NCBI RefSeq assembly: GCF_024055635.1
Contig: NZ_JAMXMB010000025.1
Location: forward strand, 1-64,000
Length of the DNA: 64,000 nucleotides
Source: Microbacterium yannicii
GTDB taxonomy: Bacteria > Actinomycetota > Actinomycetes > Actinomycetales > Microbacteriaceae
Direction of reading: 5' to 3'
In this document: positions 35,350-43,664 of the stretch, one piece after another
Layout: each line of letters starts with the position of its first letter
How positions within the stretch are numbered: the first letter of the stretch is position 1
Notes under the pieces: generated by a model
Database searches by the model: none
Told to the model about the DNA's origin: nothing
The model's input: the letters and a program-made list of their open reading frames with translations, nothing else
Position numbers and translations under genes: made by a program

Positions 35350-35368
35350 TAAGGTGAGCCTTACCTTC
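35350..35368. promoter_or_regulatory. DtxR/IdeR-type iron box upstream of efeUOB
   Basis: TAAGGTGAGCCTTACCTTC closely matches the actinobacterial iron-box consensus TWAGGTWAGSCTWACCTWA (about 15 of 19 positions by eye). It lies 74 bp before the efeU start, where binding of an iron-loaded repressor would block transcription. Confidence 0.8.
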
Positions 35369-35421
35369 GACGCTACCGGACACCATGCCGGATTGTCCAT
35401 TCCGTGACCGCGCCCGCGGGC

Positions 35422-36372
35422 TCAGCCGGCAGCCCTCGCGTATCGCTCGGCCAGGCGCTGCAGGTGGGGCACGAGTGCGGCGGGAGAGTCCACGGTGAAG
35501 TCCATGCCCAGCATGCCGATGTACGCCGCGATCGTCTCGAGACTGTCGGCACCCGTCACCAGCACGGACGTCGTCGGCCCCACTGCTTCCACGACGCCGA
35601 CGGTCGGGTTGATGCGCGCGATCACCTGCGCTGCCGGCGCGGCGATCCGCAGCCGCGCATGCACGTTCCAGCCGCCGGCCGCGATCGAGCGCAGCGCGAA
35701 GTCGGTGAAGTCTCCCCCGGGCACGGGGACGGGGTCGAAGCGGCGCCGCGTGGGCATGCGGGGTTCGATCCAGTCCAGCCGGAACGTCTCCCACTCCTCG
35801 GTGTCGGGATCGCGCGCCACGAGGTACCACCGACGCTGCCAGCTGAGCAGCCGGTACGGCTCGACACGCCGAGCGGTACCGCGGTCGTCGAAGCGCAGCC
35901 ACTCCCCCGCATGCACCGCCTGCGCGACCGCACTCAGCACGCGCGGATCGACCTCGGGATCGGGTGCGTCGGTGCCGACGTTCTCGGGGCCGCTGTCGAT
36001 GGTCGCCGCCACCGCATCGACAGTGGGCCGCAGACGCTCGGGCAGCACCTGCAGCAGCTTCGCGAGGGCGCGCGCGCCCGCCTCGTCGACGCCGGCCACC
36101 CCGCGCGCCACGCGCAGGCCGATGGCCACGGCGACGGCCTCTTCGTCGTCCAGCAGCAGCGGCGGCAGCTTGCCACCGGCGGCCAGCCGGTACGAGCCGG
36201 CGCGGCCGCGCTCCGCCTCGACGGGGTAGCCGAGTGAGCGCAGGCGCTCGATGTCGGTGCGGATGGTCCGCACCGACACGTCCAGTCGCGTCGCCAACTC
36301 GGGACCTGGCCACCGCGGCCTGCTCTGCAGCAGCGCGAGGAGTGCCAGCATCCGCGCAGAGGTGTCGGCCAT
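35422..36372 (-). CDS. WYL domain (YafY-type) transcriptional regulator
   Basis: A 316-residue DNA-binding regulator. The N-terminal HTH_11 winged helix (about 5-60, with RWPGPELATRLDVSVRTIRTD) is followed by a WYL domain (about 135-215, SWQRRWYLVARD) and a WCX-type C-terminal extension. WYL domains sense small ligands or nucleic acid. The gene diverges from an epoxide hydrolase gene across 71 bp. The perfect inverted repeat overlapping the hydrolase promoter is a good candidate for its binding site. The ligand is unknown; the target gene is inferred to be its neighbour. Confidence 0.9.
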   Translation of the reverse strand: MADTSARMLALLALLQSRPRWPGPELATRLDVSVRTIRTDIERLRSLGYPVEAERGRAGSYRLAAGGKLPPLLLDDEEAVAVAIGLRVARGVAGVDEAGARALAKLLQVLPERLRPTVDAVAATIDSGPENVGTDAPDPEVDPRVLSAVAQAVHAGEWLRFDDRGTARRVEPYRLLSWQRRWYLVARDPDTEEWETFRLDWIEPRMPTRRRFDPVPVPGGDFTDFALRSIAAGGWNVHARLRIAAPAAQVIARINPTVGVVEAVGPTTSVLVTGADSLETIAAYIGMLGMDFTVDSPAALVPHLQRLAERYARAAG

Positions 36373-36381
36373 CTCGCTCGA

Positions 36382-36390
36382 TTCGTCGAA
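36382..36390. promoter_or_regulatory. Palindrome TTCGTCGAA near the WYL gene start
   Basis: A 9-bp palindrome ten bases upstream of the regulator ATG. It shares TTCG and CGAA with the larger inverted repeat next to the hydrolase start, suggesting autoregulation. Confidence 0.35.
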
Positions 36391-36422
36391 GTGGTCAGAT
36401 ATCAGGAAGATAACCTGCCTGT

Positions 36423-36440
36423 TTCGACCGTAACGTCGAA
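36423..36440. promoter_or_regulatory. Inverted repeat TTCGAC-N6-GTCGAA over the hydrolase -10 box
   Basis: Perfect 6-bp arms spaced by six bases. The repeat covers the TAACGT -10 box (36431-36436), and its right arm ends four bases before the epoxide hydrolase ATG. This is a likely operator for the divergent WYL regulator. Confidence 0.55.
36431..36436 (+). promoter_or_regulatory. -10 box (TAACGT) of leaderless epoxide hydrolase gene
   Basis: TAACGT, seven bases (cgaagac), ATG at 36444. It lies inside the inverted repeat proposed as the WYL operator. Confidence 0.5.
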
Positions 36441-36443
36441 GAC

Positions 36444-37586
36444 ATGAACACCGAAACCACCGCCAGCACCGACATCCGCCCCTTCCGCATCGACGTCCCG
36501 CAGGCCGACCTCGACGACCTGAACGATCGGCTGGTGCGCTCCCGGCTCCCCCAGCCGGCGCCGTCCGACGACTGGGAGTCGGGAACGCCGAACCAGTACC
36601 TCGCCGATGCCGTCGCGCGCTGGCGTGACGGCTTCGACTGGCGCGCCGCCGAGGCGCGAATGAACGAGTTCCCGCACTTCCTCACCGAGATCGACGGACA
36701 GCCGATCCACTTCGTGCACGTGCGCTCGCCGCACGAGCGGGCCACGCCGCTGATCCTGGCCCACACGTACCCGGGCTCATTCGTCGACTACCTCGACATG
36801 ATCGGTCCGCTCGTCGACCCCGTCGCGCACGGCGGCCGCGCCGAGGACGCCTTCGACGTCGTCGTGCCGAATGCGCCCGGGTTCGGCTTCAGCCAGCCGG
36901 TCACGCAGGCGGGCTGGACCACCGCGCGCGTCGCGTCCGCCTACGACACGCTGATGCGCCGGCTCGGATACGACTCGTACGGCATCCACGGGAGCGACAA
37001 CGGGGCGATGGTGGCGCGCGAGCTCGGTCTGCTCGCTCCCGAGGGCTTCCTCGGCCTGCACGTGCTGCAGCTGTTCTCGTTCCCCTCGGGTGATCCAGCC
37101 GAGTTCGAGAAGCTCGAGCCGCAGGACTATGCCGGGCTCGAGCACATGCAGTGGTTCCAGTCCGTCGGCGCGTACAACACCATGAATGCCGCCCGTCCGC
37201 AGACGATCGCCGCGGCGCTGTCCGACTCCCCCGTCGGCCACCTGGCGTACGCCGAGCTGTTCAACTCCTTCGGCAACGGCACCAGCCTCGTCCCGCTTGA
37301 CGCCATCCTCACCGAGGTGAGCGTCGCGTGGTTCGCCAATGCGTCGGCCGGCATGAGCCGCGCCTACCGCGAGAACGCGCTGGCGGATGCCGAGCCGCGC
37401 GTGAGCGGCGCGCGCACGGGGGTGGCGGTGTTCAAGGACGACTTCCAGACGATCAAGGTGTTCGCCGAACGCGACAACACGAACATCGTCCATTGGAGCC
37501 GCTTCGAGCGCGGCGGGCACTTCGCCGCGCTCGAAGTGCCCGAGCTGGTCGTCGGCGACATCCGCGCCTTCTTCGCCCAGTCGTGA
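36444..37586 (+). CDS. Epoxide hydrolase family protein
   Basis: A 380-residue alpha/beta hydrolase of the microsomal epoxide hydrolase type. The EHN domain (about 10-115, RPFRIDVPQADLDDLNDRL) precedes the catalytic fold. The oxyanion motif HGWPGS of the family reads HTYPGS here (about 112-117), and the nucleophile is Asp in GIHGSDNGAMVA (near residue 187). The catalytic His is in RGGHFAALEVPE near the end. Such proteins open epoxides with water, although several have other roles. The ATG at 36444 follows a TAACGT box by seven bases without a ribosome site. Regulation by the divergent WYL protein is likely. Confidence 0.9.
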   Translation: MNTETTASTDIRPFRIDVPQADLDDLNDRLVRSRLPQPAPSDDWESGTPNQYLADAVARWRDGFDWRAAEARMNEFPHFLTEIDGQPIHFVHVRSPHERATPLILAHTYPGSFVDYLDMIGPLVDPVAHGGRAEDAFDVVVPNAPGFGFSQPVTQAGWTTARVASAYDTLMRRLGYDSYGIHGSDNGAMVARELGLLAPEGFLGLHVLQLFSFPSGDPAEFEKLEPQDYAGLEHMQWFQSVGAYNTMNAARPQTIAAALSDSPVGHLAYAELFNSFGNGTSLVPLDAILTEVSVAWFANASAGMSRAYRENALADAEPRVSGARTGVAVFKDDFQTIKVFAERDNTNIVHWSRFERGGHFAALEVPELVVGDIRAFFAQS

Positions 37587-37668
37587 GGTGGCAGCGGGTC
37601 CGGCGGGCGTACCCGCCGGGCCCGCTTAACCCTGCGCAACAATCCGAGCGGATGCCACCGCATCCGCC

Positions 37669-37674
37669 TACCCT
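37669..37674 (+). promoter_or_regulatory. -10 box (TACCCT) of the 2OG-Fe(II) oxygenase gene
   Basis: TACCCT, six bases (cgcctc), ATG at 37681, no Shine-Dalgarno. Confidence 0.6.
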
Positions 37675-37680
37675 CGCCTC

Positions 37681-38703
37681 ATGACCGAGCTCAATCTGCC
37701 GATCCTGGACCTCTCCCGGCTCGACGCGGGTGCCGAGGCGGCCGCGCAGTTCCGCGACGACCTGCGCGCGGCGACCCACGACGTGGGGTTCTTCTACCTC
37801 ACCGGAACCGGCGTCTCGTCCGAGCTGGAAGCACGGCTCCATCGCGTCGCCCGTGAGTTCTTCGCCCTCCCGGAGGCCGACAAGCTCGCGATCGAGAACG
37901 TCAACAGCCCGCATTTCCGCGGATACACGCGCATCGGCGGCGAGCGTACGCAGGGCAAGGTCGACTGGCGCGAGCAGATCGACATCGGCCCCGAGCGCGC
38001 GGCCGTGACCGATCCGGATGCCCCGGACTTCGCGCGCCTCATCGGGCCGAACCTCTGGCCCGATGCGCAGCCCGAGCTGCGCGACGTCGTCACGGAGTGG
38101 CACGATCACCTGTCGGGCGTCGCGCGGAAGCTGCTGCGCGCCTGGGCGCTGTCGCTCGGTGCGCCCGAGAACTACTTCGACGAGCACTTCGGCGAGCCGT
38201 CCACCCTCATCAAGATCGTCCGCTACCCCGGCAAGGAGGACCCCACGCCCCAGCAGGGCGTCGGAGCCCACAAGGACTCCGGCGTGCTCACGCTGCTGTG
38301 GGTCGAGCCCGGGAAGGGCGGACTCCAGGTGGAGCGGGAAGGACAGTGGGTGGACGCTCCCCCGGTCACCGGCGCCTTCGTCGTCAACATCGGCGAGCTG
38401 CTGGAGTACGCCACGCAGGGCTACCTCATCGCGACGAAGCACCGGGTCATCTCGCCGAAGTTCCCCGACGACCGCATCTCGGTCCCGTTCTTCTTCAACC
38501 CCGCGCTGGACAAGCGCCTGCCGCTGATCGAGCTGCCGGACGAGCTCGCCGAGCGGGCCCGCGGCGTCACGCAGGACCCGACCAACCCGATCCACGCCCT
38601 CTACGGCGAGAACGCGCTGAAGTCGCGGCTGCGCGCCCACCCGGACGTCGCTGCGATCCACCACGCGGATCTCGTCACGTCGCGGGCCGCGGCATCCGCC
38701 TGA
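37681..38703 (+). CDS. Isopenicillin N synthase-like 2-oxoglutarate/Fe(II) oxygenase
   Basis: A 340-residue non-haem iron oxygenase of the isopenicillin N synthase-like group. The N-terminal DIOX_N domain (about 1-125) ends with ERTQGKVDWREQ. The jelly-roll domain carries the iron triad: His and Asp in GAHKDSGVLT (about 199-208) and His in TKHRVISPK (near 257). The co-substrate Arg is in RISVPFFFNP. The family covers plant-type hormone and alkaloid oxygenases and bacterial enzymes of unknown substrate; there is no sign of a beta-lactam cluster here. It stands alone with its own leaderless promoter. Confidence 0.88.
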   Translation: MTELNLPILDLSRLDAGAEAAAQFRDDLRAATHDVGFFYLTGTGVSSELEARLHRVAREFFALPEADKLAIENVNSPHFRGYTRIGGERTQGKVDWREQIDIGPERAAVTDPDAPDFARLIGPNLWPDAQPELRDVVTEWHDHLSGVARKLLRAWALSLGAPENYFDEHFGEPSTLIKIVRYPGKEDPTPQQGVGAHKDSGVLTLLWVEPGKGGLQVEREGQWVDAPPVTGAFVVNIGELLEYATQGYLIATKHRVISPKFPDDRISVPFFFNPALDKRLPLIELPDELAERARGVTQDPTNPIHALYGENALKSRLRAHPDVAAIHHADLVTSRAAASA

Positions 38704-38764
38704 GCACTTCTTGCAGGTCTCTTGCGAGGGTGCAAGGGGGTGCCGGAGCGTCCGGCGGCCCGCC

Positions 38765-38770
38765 TAGCGT
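38765..38770 (+). promoter_or_regulatory. -10 box (TAGCGT) of the pfkB-surE pair
   Basis: TAGCGT, six bases (ggccgt), ATG at 38777, no Shine-Dalgarno. Confidence 0.6.
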
Positions 38771-38776
38771 GGCCGT

Positions 38777-39868
38777 ATGAGCGACGTGACGATCTTCGCC
38801 CCCTCGCCGACGCTCACCGTCACGGTCGAGGAGCACGACAGCGAGCCCGACATCCATCTCCATGCCGGCGGTCAGGGGGTGTGGCAGGCGCGCATGCTGC
38901 TGCGGCTCGGGGTCTCGGTGACGATCTGTTGCAGTCTCACGGGCGAGATCGGACGGATGCTGCGGCATCTGCTGGAAGACGAGGGCCTCAGCGTCGCAGG
39001 GGTCGAGCGCCCGGGGAAGGGGTCCGCGTACGTGCACGACCGCCGCGGCGGCGAGCGTCGGATCATCGCCGAGACGGGCGGCGACCCCCTCGCACGGCAT
39101 GATCTCGACGAGCTCTACGGCATGACTCTTCGCGAAGGACTCGCCTCGGGCCTGGCGATCCTCAGCGGGCCGGCCGGCGACGCGACACTCCCGGCCGACA
39201 CCTACCGTCGGCTGGCCGCCGATCTGCGTGCCGGCGGCGCCCAGGTCGTCGTCGATCTGTCCGGCGCCCGGCTCCAGGCCGCCCTGGACGGCGGGATCGA
39301 CGTGCTCAAGGTCAGCGACGAAGAGCTCGCGCAGGATGCCCTCGTCGACGACGACAGCAGCGCCGCCATCATGGCCGCGATGCGACGCCTGCATACGAGC
39401 GGAGCGGGTGCCGTGGTCGTCTCGAGATCACCCGAGCCCACCCTGCTGCTGGACGCCGACGGATTCCTGGAGGTGCGCCCGCCCCGCATGGAGGTCGCCG
39501 ACACGAGGGGCGCCGGCGATTCGCTGACGGCGGGCATGGCTGCCGGCATCGTGAGGGGCGAGGGACTGCGCGACGCGATCGTGACAGGCGTCGCCGCGGC
39601 GGCCCTCAACGTCACCCGGCACGGGTTGGGCACGGGCGACCCCGAGTCGATCGCCGCGCTGCGGGCAGCCGTGACGCTGCGGGAGATCCTCGACGACGCC
39701 GGCGCCGGGATGGATCAGCCCATCACCGGCCACGTCAGCCCGGACGGGCTCGCCGCACTGGCCGAGCCGCGGACGCAGCCGGCGAGTGGCCCGTCGGCCG
39801 ATGTCAACGAGCCCGCGCACCCCGACATCACGCAGCCGCGACAGCCCGGAGCCGGAGAGCAGCGATGA
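38777..39868 (+). CDS. PfkB family carbohydrate kinase
   Basis: A 363-residue ribokinase-like sugar kinase. The first PfkB signature region is HAGGQGVWQARMLLRLG (about 34-50). The second, ATP-binding and catalytic signature is DTRGAGDSLTAGM (about 241-253), with the catalytic Asp in GAGDS. The fold resembles the tagatose-6-phosphate/1-phosphofructokinase branch (GGQGVWQA). A 50-residue Pro/Gln/Ala-rich tail after about residue 310 is unusual and probably disordered. The stop overlaps the surE start by 4 bp, so kinase and phosphatase are made together. The sugar is unknown. Confidence 0.88.
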   Translation: MSDVTIFAPSPTLTVTVEEHDSEPDIHLHAGGQGVWQARMLLRLGVSVTICCSLTGEIGRMLRHLLEDEGLSVAGVERPGKGSAYVHDRRGGERRIIAETGGDPLARHDLDELYGMTLREGLASGLAILSGPAGDATLPADTYRRLAADLRAGGAQVVVDLSGARLQAALDGGIDVLKVSDEELAQDALVDDDSSAAIMAAMRRLHTSGAGAVVVSRSPEPTLLLDADGFLEVRPPRMEVADTRGAGDSLTAGMAAGIVRGEGLRDAIVTGVAAAALNVTRHGLGTGDPESIAALRAAVTLREILDDAGAGMDQPITGHVSPDGLAALAEPRTQPASGPSADVNEPAHPDITQPRQPGAGEQR

Positions 39869-40632
39869 CCCGCGCGCTCATCACCAACGACGACGGCATC
39901 GATGCGCCGGGGCTGCACGTGCTCGCCCGCGCTGCTCGTGACGCCGGCCTCGACGTGACCATCGCGGCGCCGGTCCGGCAGTCCAGCGGCTCCAGCGCGT
40001 CGATCGTCGCCGCCGAGGAGGACGGCCGCATCGCGATCGAGAAGCGCGAACTGGCCGGACTCGACGGGATCGCCGCCTACGCCGTCCGCGGCGGACCCGG
40101 CCTCATCGCCCTCATCGCCGCGCACGGCGCCTTCGGCGAACCGGCAGAGCTCGTGCTGTCGGGCGTCAATCACGGCGCCAACGTGGGGCGCGCGATCCTG
40201 CACTCGGGCACCGTCGGCGCCGCGCTGACCGGCGGGCTGAACGGCGCGTGGGCCGTCGCGGTCTCCTTGGACGTCGGGATGAATCCGACGCAGTTCCACT
40301 GGGAGGCCGCCGCCGCTGCTGCGGTGGGAGTCCTCCCGTTCCTGCTCGAGCGCCCCCGCGGCACTGTCGTGAACCTGAACGCCCCCAACGCGGCGGCGAA
40401 CCGGGGAGTCGTCGAAGCGGGCCTCGCTCCGTTCGGCATCGTCCAGACCACTCTGAGCGAGCGGGACGCGGGCCACATCCGCCTGGCGGTCGAAGACCTG
40501 CCGAATACGCCCGAGCCCGGCAGCGACGCCGCGCTCCTGGCTGACGGGTGGGTGACGCTCACCGGCCTCGACCCGGTGTCACAGCTGCCGCTCGGCTTCG
40601 ACGCGTCCATGGCATCCGCGCATCCGTCGTGA
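39865..40632 (+). CDS. surE: 5'/3'-nucleotidase SurE family
   Basis: A 255-residue metal-dependent phosphatase. The metal site is seen at NDDGIDAPG (about 8-16), the Ser in APVRQSSGSSAS, and Asn in LSGVNHGANVG (about 95-105), matching SurE. SurE dephosphorylates nucleoside 5'- and 3'-monophosphates; some members act on other phosphates. It is translationally coupled to a PfkB kinase (ATGA overlap), an uncommon pairing that suggests a shared sugar- or nucleotide-phosphate substrate. GCCCCGC/GCGGGGC arms just after the stop and the strong hairpin at 40741 may terminate transcription. Confidence 0.9.
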   Translation: MTRALITNDDGIDAPGLHVLARAARDAGLDVTIAAPVRQSSGSSASIVAAEEDGRIAIEKRELAGLDGIAAYAVRGGPGLIALIAAHGAFGEPAELVLSGVNHGANVGRAILHSGTVGAALTGGLNGAWAVAVSLDVGMNPTQFHWEAAAAAAVGVLPFLLERPRGTVVNLNAPNAAANRGVVEAGLAPFGIVQTTLSERDAGHIRLAVEDLPNTPEPGSDAALLADGWVTLTGLDPVSQLPLGFDASMASAHPS

Positions 40633-40740
40633 CCTGCCCCGCGCGCCACATCGTGACACGGTGCGGGGCGGACGGGATGCGGAGGCGGTCCGGCGGGAGA
40701 GCCAGGATTCTCGGAACCGGCCGCTTCGGGCGGAAAGGGT

Positions 40741-40771
40741 GAAGGCCTCCCCACACCGTGGGGAGGCCTTC
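40741..40771. terminator. Bidirectional terminator between surE and rpsO
   Basis: GAAGGCCTCCCC pairs perfectly (12 bp) with GGGGAGGCCTTC around a seven-base loop, between convergent surE and rpsO. On the plus strand, ATGTTTTG follows a few bases later. Confidence 0.85.
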
Positions 40772-40806
40772 CAAGAATGTTTTGCGCGATTGTACGCTGG
40801 CTGCGA

Positions 40807-41076
40807 TTAGCGGCGCAGTCCGAGACGCTCGATCAGCGACCGGTAACGGTTGATGTCGATGTCCTGGAGGTAGCCGAGCAGACGACGGCGCTGACCCACC
40901 ATCAAGAACAGACCACGACGTGAGTGGTGGTCGTGCTTGTGCTCCTTGAGGTGCTCGGTGAGGTCCTTGATGCGCTGCGTCAGCATCGCGACCTGCACCT
41001 CGGGGGATCCGGTGTCACCGGGGTGCGTCGCGTACTCTTCGATGATCGCCTTCTTGGCATCGGATTCGAGTGGCAT
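40807..41076 (-). CDS. rpsO: 30S ribosomal protein S15
   Basis: An 89-residue primary 16S rRNA-binding protein of the small subunit's platform. The sequence is canonical throughout: [17 protein letters not shown] (about 14-30), [18 protein letters not shown] (38-55) and RRRLLGYLQ. It ends in ERLGLRR. The ATG at 41076 has a GGAAGGGG ribosome site about 10 bases upstream. In many bacteria rpsO directly precedes pnp; here it stands alone with a strong terminator, and pnp is almost 29 kb away. Frames extending farther upstream are artefacts. Confidence 0.97.
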   Translation of the reverse strand: MPLESDAKKAIIEEYATHPGDTGSPEVQVAMLTQRIKDLTEHLKEHKHDHHSRRGLFLMVGQRRRLLGYLQDIDINRYRSLIERLGLRR

Positions 41077-41216
41077 AGATGGGATCCCCTTCCTGGTCGT
41101 TGCGCGGCGCTCGACGCCTGATGCGCGAGCTCTCTTTATCCGCGGCCGATCTAACGGCAACCTGAAGAGTCTACCAGCGAACGGATGCTGCGGCGAACGC
41201 CGCGTGTGTGCCCGGG

Positions 41217-41222
41217 TACGCT
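41217..41222 (+). promoter_or_regulatory. -10 box (TACGCT) of the MFS gene
   Basis: TACGCT, seven bases (cgaatcc), GTG at 41230, no Shine-Dalgarno. Confidence 0.5.
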
Positions 41223-41229
41223 CGAATCC

Positions 41230-42600
41230 GTGCCTTTCCGCCCCCGCATCGAACGCCGGAGCCGGCGCGAATCGGGCACCGCGTCGAGCATGAGCGGCGA
41301 GGCGCATCGCAGCCACCTCATCGATCTGCGCCCGTTCCGCACCAGTCCCGCGTTCACGCGGATGTGGATCGGCTCGACGCTGGCCGGCCTCGGCGGACAG
41401 CTGACGATCGTCGCGATCATGCTGCAGATGTATGACCTCACCGGGTCGACGTTCGCCGTCTCGATGATCGCCGTCGCCGGCCTCGTGCCCATGATCATCG
41501 CCGGCATCTACGGCGGCATGCTGGCCGACGCCTTCGACCGGCGCGCCGTCGCGCTGATCGCCGCCACCGTGACCTTCGGCTCGACGGCGCTGCTCGCCGC
41601 CCTCACCTGGGCGGACCTCGAGACGGTGTGGTGGCTCTACGCGCTCAGCATCGTCAACTCCGCCGCCAACTCGATCGTGCTCGCCACGCGGCAGGCCATC
41701 GTGCCGCGCCTCCTCCCCCGTGAGCTGCTCGCCGCCGCATCCGCACTGGGCGGCATCACCGTCGGCATCATGGTGATGGCCGGCCCGGCGCTCGCCGGCG
41801 TGCTGGTGGCGCTCACCGGCTACGCCTGGACGTACACGCTCGACGTGATCCTGATGACCTCGCTGTTCCTCGGCCTGTGGACGCTGCCGGCGCTGCGCCC
41901 CGAAGGCGAGATCGTGCGGCCGGGGCTGGAATCGCTGCGCGACGGCTGGCGGTTCCTGCGGCGGGCGTCGAACATCCGGCTCCAGTTCATCCTCGACATC
42001 ATCGCGATGACCTTCGGTCAGCCGCTTTCGCTGTTCCCCGCCATCGGCGCGGTGCTGCTGGGCGGCGGGCCGATCACCACCGGACTCCTCACCGCGTCGG
42101 TCGCGGCGGGCGCGTTCGCGTCGAGCCTGTTCTCCGGGCGGATCGGCGGCGTCCGCCACCAGGGACTCGGCATCCAGCGAGCGATCCTCGTGTACGGCGG
42201 CGCCATCGCCGCACTCGGCCTCGTGCTCGCCGCCGCAGCCCTCGGCTGGCTCGCACCCCCCGCCGTCGACGCCGACACGCCCAACGTCGTGCTCATCGGG
42301 CTCGCATGCCTCGTGCTGGCGGTCTCGGGCGCGGCCGACAACATCAGCTCGATCTTCCGCAACACCATGGTGCAGGCGGCCGTGCCCGACGCCATCCGTG
42401 GTCGGCTGCAAGGCATCTTCATCGTCGTGGTCGCGGGGGGCCCGCGCCTGGGCGCGCTCTACGCCGGCACACTCGCGACGCTCACGGCGCTGTGGTTCCC
42501 GCCGCTGCTCGGCGGGTTCATCATCATCGCGCTCGTCGCGACGCTCGTGCGCGCCAGCCCGCGCTTCCGCGCCTACGACGCCGAGAACCCCGTCCCCTGA
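41230..42600 (+). CDS. MFS transporter (EntS-like, DHA3 family)
   Basis: A 456-residue major facilitator with about 12 hydrophobic segments. The loop between helices 2 and 3 reads [15 protein letters not shown] (about 96-110), the family's GxLaDrxgRR signature. The overall shape (short N-terminus [17 protein letters not shown]; closing loop [14 protein letters not shown]) matches the DHA3 group that includes the enterobactin exporter EntS and macrolide exporters. Substrate unknown. The GTG at 41230 is chosen because of the TACGCT box seven bases upstream; an ATG at 41290 is an alternative that would shorten a polar Arg-rich N-terminus by 20 residues. Confidence 0.88.
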   Translation: MPFRPRIERRSRRESGTASSMSGEAHRSHLIDLRPFRTSPAFTRMWIGSTLAGLGGQLTIVAIMLQMYDLTGSTFAVSMIAVAGLVPMIIAGIYGGMLADAFDRRAVALIAATVTFGSTALLAALTWADLETVWWLYALSIVNSAANSIVLATRQAIVPRLLPRELLAAASALGGITVGIMVMAGPALAGVLVALTGYAWTYTLDVILMTSLFLGLWTLPALRPEGEIVRPGLESLRDGWRFLRRASNIRLQFILDIIAMTFGQPLSLFPAIGAVLLGGGPITTGLLTASVAAGAFASSLFSGRIGGVRHQGLGIQRAILVYGGAIAALGLVLAAAALGWLAPPAVDADTPNVVLIGLACLVLAVSGAADNISSIFRNTMVQAAVPDAIRGRLQGIFIVVVAGGPRLGALYAGTLATLTALWFPPLLGGFIIIALVATLVRASPRFRAYDAENPVP

Positions 42601-42689
42601 CGGGCGGCCGGGTCGTAGTCTGAGCGCCGCACATCGGCGGATTTCGGACGTCGCATCCCGCCGGGAGTCCTCGGGTCGGAGCACGCGCG

Positions 42690-42695
42690 TACCGT
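42690..42695 (+). promoter_or_regulatory. -10 box (TACCGT) of the EamA gene
   Basis: TACCGT, six bases (tggtcc), GTG at 42702, no Shine-Dalgarno. Confidence 0.6.
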
Positions 42696-42701
42696 TGGTC
42701 C

Positions 42702-43646
42702 GTGACCTCGACCCGAACCAGCCCGGCCCTTCGTGCGGAGAACCCCACCTCTGCCCGCTGGATCACGGTGCAGTTCGTGCTCGCCGGCATCGTGTGGGGA
42801 TCGAGCTTCCTCTTCATGAAGGTGTCGCTGACCGGCATCTCCCCCGCCCAGGTCGCGTGGACCCGCATCCTTCTGGGCGCGGTCACGCTCGGCGCCCTCG
42901 TGCTGCTGCGCCGCGAGCACCTGTCGCGCAGCCTGCGCGTATGGGCGCACCTGCTCGTGCTGGGACTCACGTTCTGCGTCATCCCGTTCCTGCTGTTCTC
43001 GTGGGCGCAGCAGCACGTCAGCTCGGGCGTCGCCAGCATCTTCAACGCGACGACGCCCATCATGACGGCGATCATGGCGTGGCTGGTCTTCCGCGTCGAG
43101 CGGCTCAAGGCCCTGCAGGTCGCCGGCATCGGGGTCGGCATCCTCGGTGTGATCGTGATCATCGCACCGTGGCAGGGCATCGCGTTCGACGGCAGCCTCG
43201 TCGCCGAGCTGACGATCCTCGGTGCGACTGCGAGCTACGGCTTCAGCTTCGCCTACATGCGCCGCTTCGTGTCGAACACCGGGATGTCGGCCCTCGCGTT
43301 CACGTTCGGCTACATCGCCATGGCGGGGGCGGTGATGGTCGTGCTCACGCCGTTCCTCGTCCTGACGCCGGTGCGCCTCGACGCGCCCATCATCGTGAGC
43401 CTCGTCCTGCTCGGCTGCCTCGGCACGGGGATCGCGTACGTCTGGAACCAGAACACCGTGCGCGCCTGGGGTCCCACACGCGCCTCCACCGTCACCTACA
43501 TCACCCCGGTCGTGGGCGTCATCCTCGGCATCCTGATCCTGGGTGAGACGATCAGCTGGAACGAGCCTGTCGGCGCCCTCGTCGTCTTCCTGGGCATCCT
43601 GCTCGCTCAGGACCGCCTGCGCCTTCGCCGGCGACCGCGCTCCTGA
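42702..43646 (+). CDS. EamA family (DMT) transporter
   Basis: A 314-residue inner-membrane protein with ten hydrophobic segments and two EamA repeats (about 20-155 and 165-305). Each repeat ends in the familiar pattern, the first with [22 protein letters not shown] and the second with [20 protein letters not shown]. These drug/metabolite transporters export amino acids, metabolites or drugs; the substrate is not predictable. A GTG start is set by the TACCGT box. The gene is convergent with the AraC remnant 19 bp away. Confidence 0.9.
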   Translation: MTSTRTSPALRAENPTSARWITVQFVLAGIVWGSSFLFMKVSLTGISPAQVAWTRILLGAVTLGALVLLRREHLSRSLRVWAHLLVLGLTFCVIPFLLFSWAQQHVSSGVASIFNATTPIMTAIMAWLVFRVERLKALQVAGIGVGILGVIVIIAPWQGIAFDGSLVAELTILGATASYGFSFAYMRRFVSNTGMSALAFTFGYIAMAGAVMVVLTPFLVLTPVRLDAPIIVSLVLLGCLGTGIAYVWNQNTVRAWGPTRASTVTYITPVVGVILGILILGETISWNEPVGALVVFLGILLAQDRLRLRRRPRS

Positions 43647-43664
43647 GACGCGGGACTGCTCGCG

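Noticed and set aside
37681..38703. The isopenicillin N synthase-like gene as evidence of a beta-lactam cluster
   Set aside because: No ACV synthetase, expandase or related gene is nearby; the family is broad.
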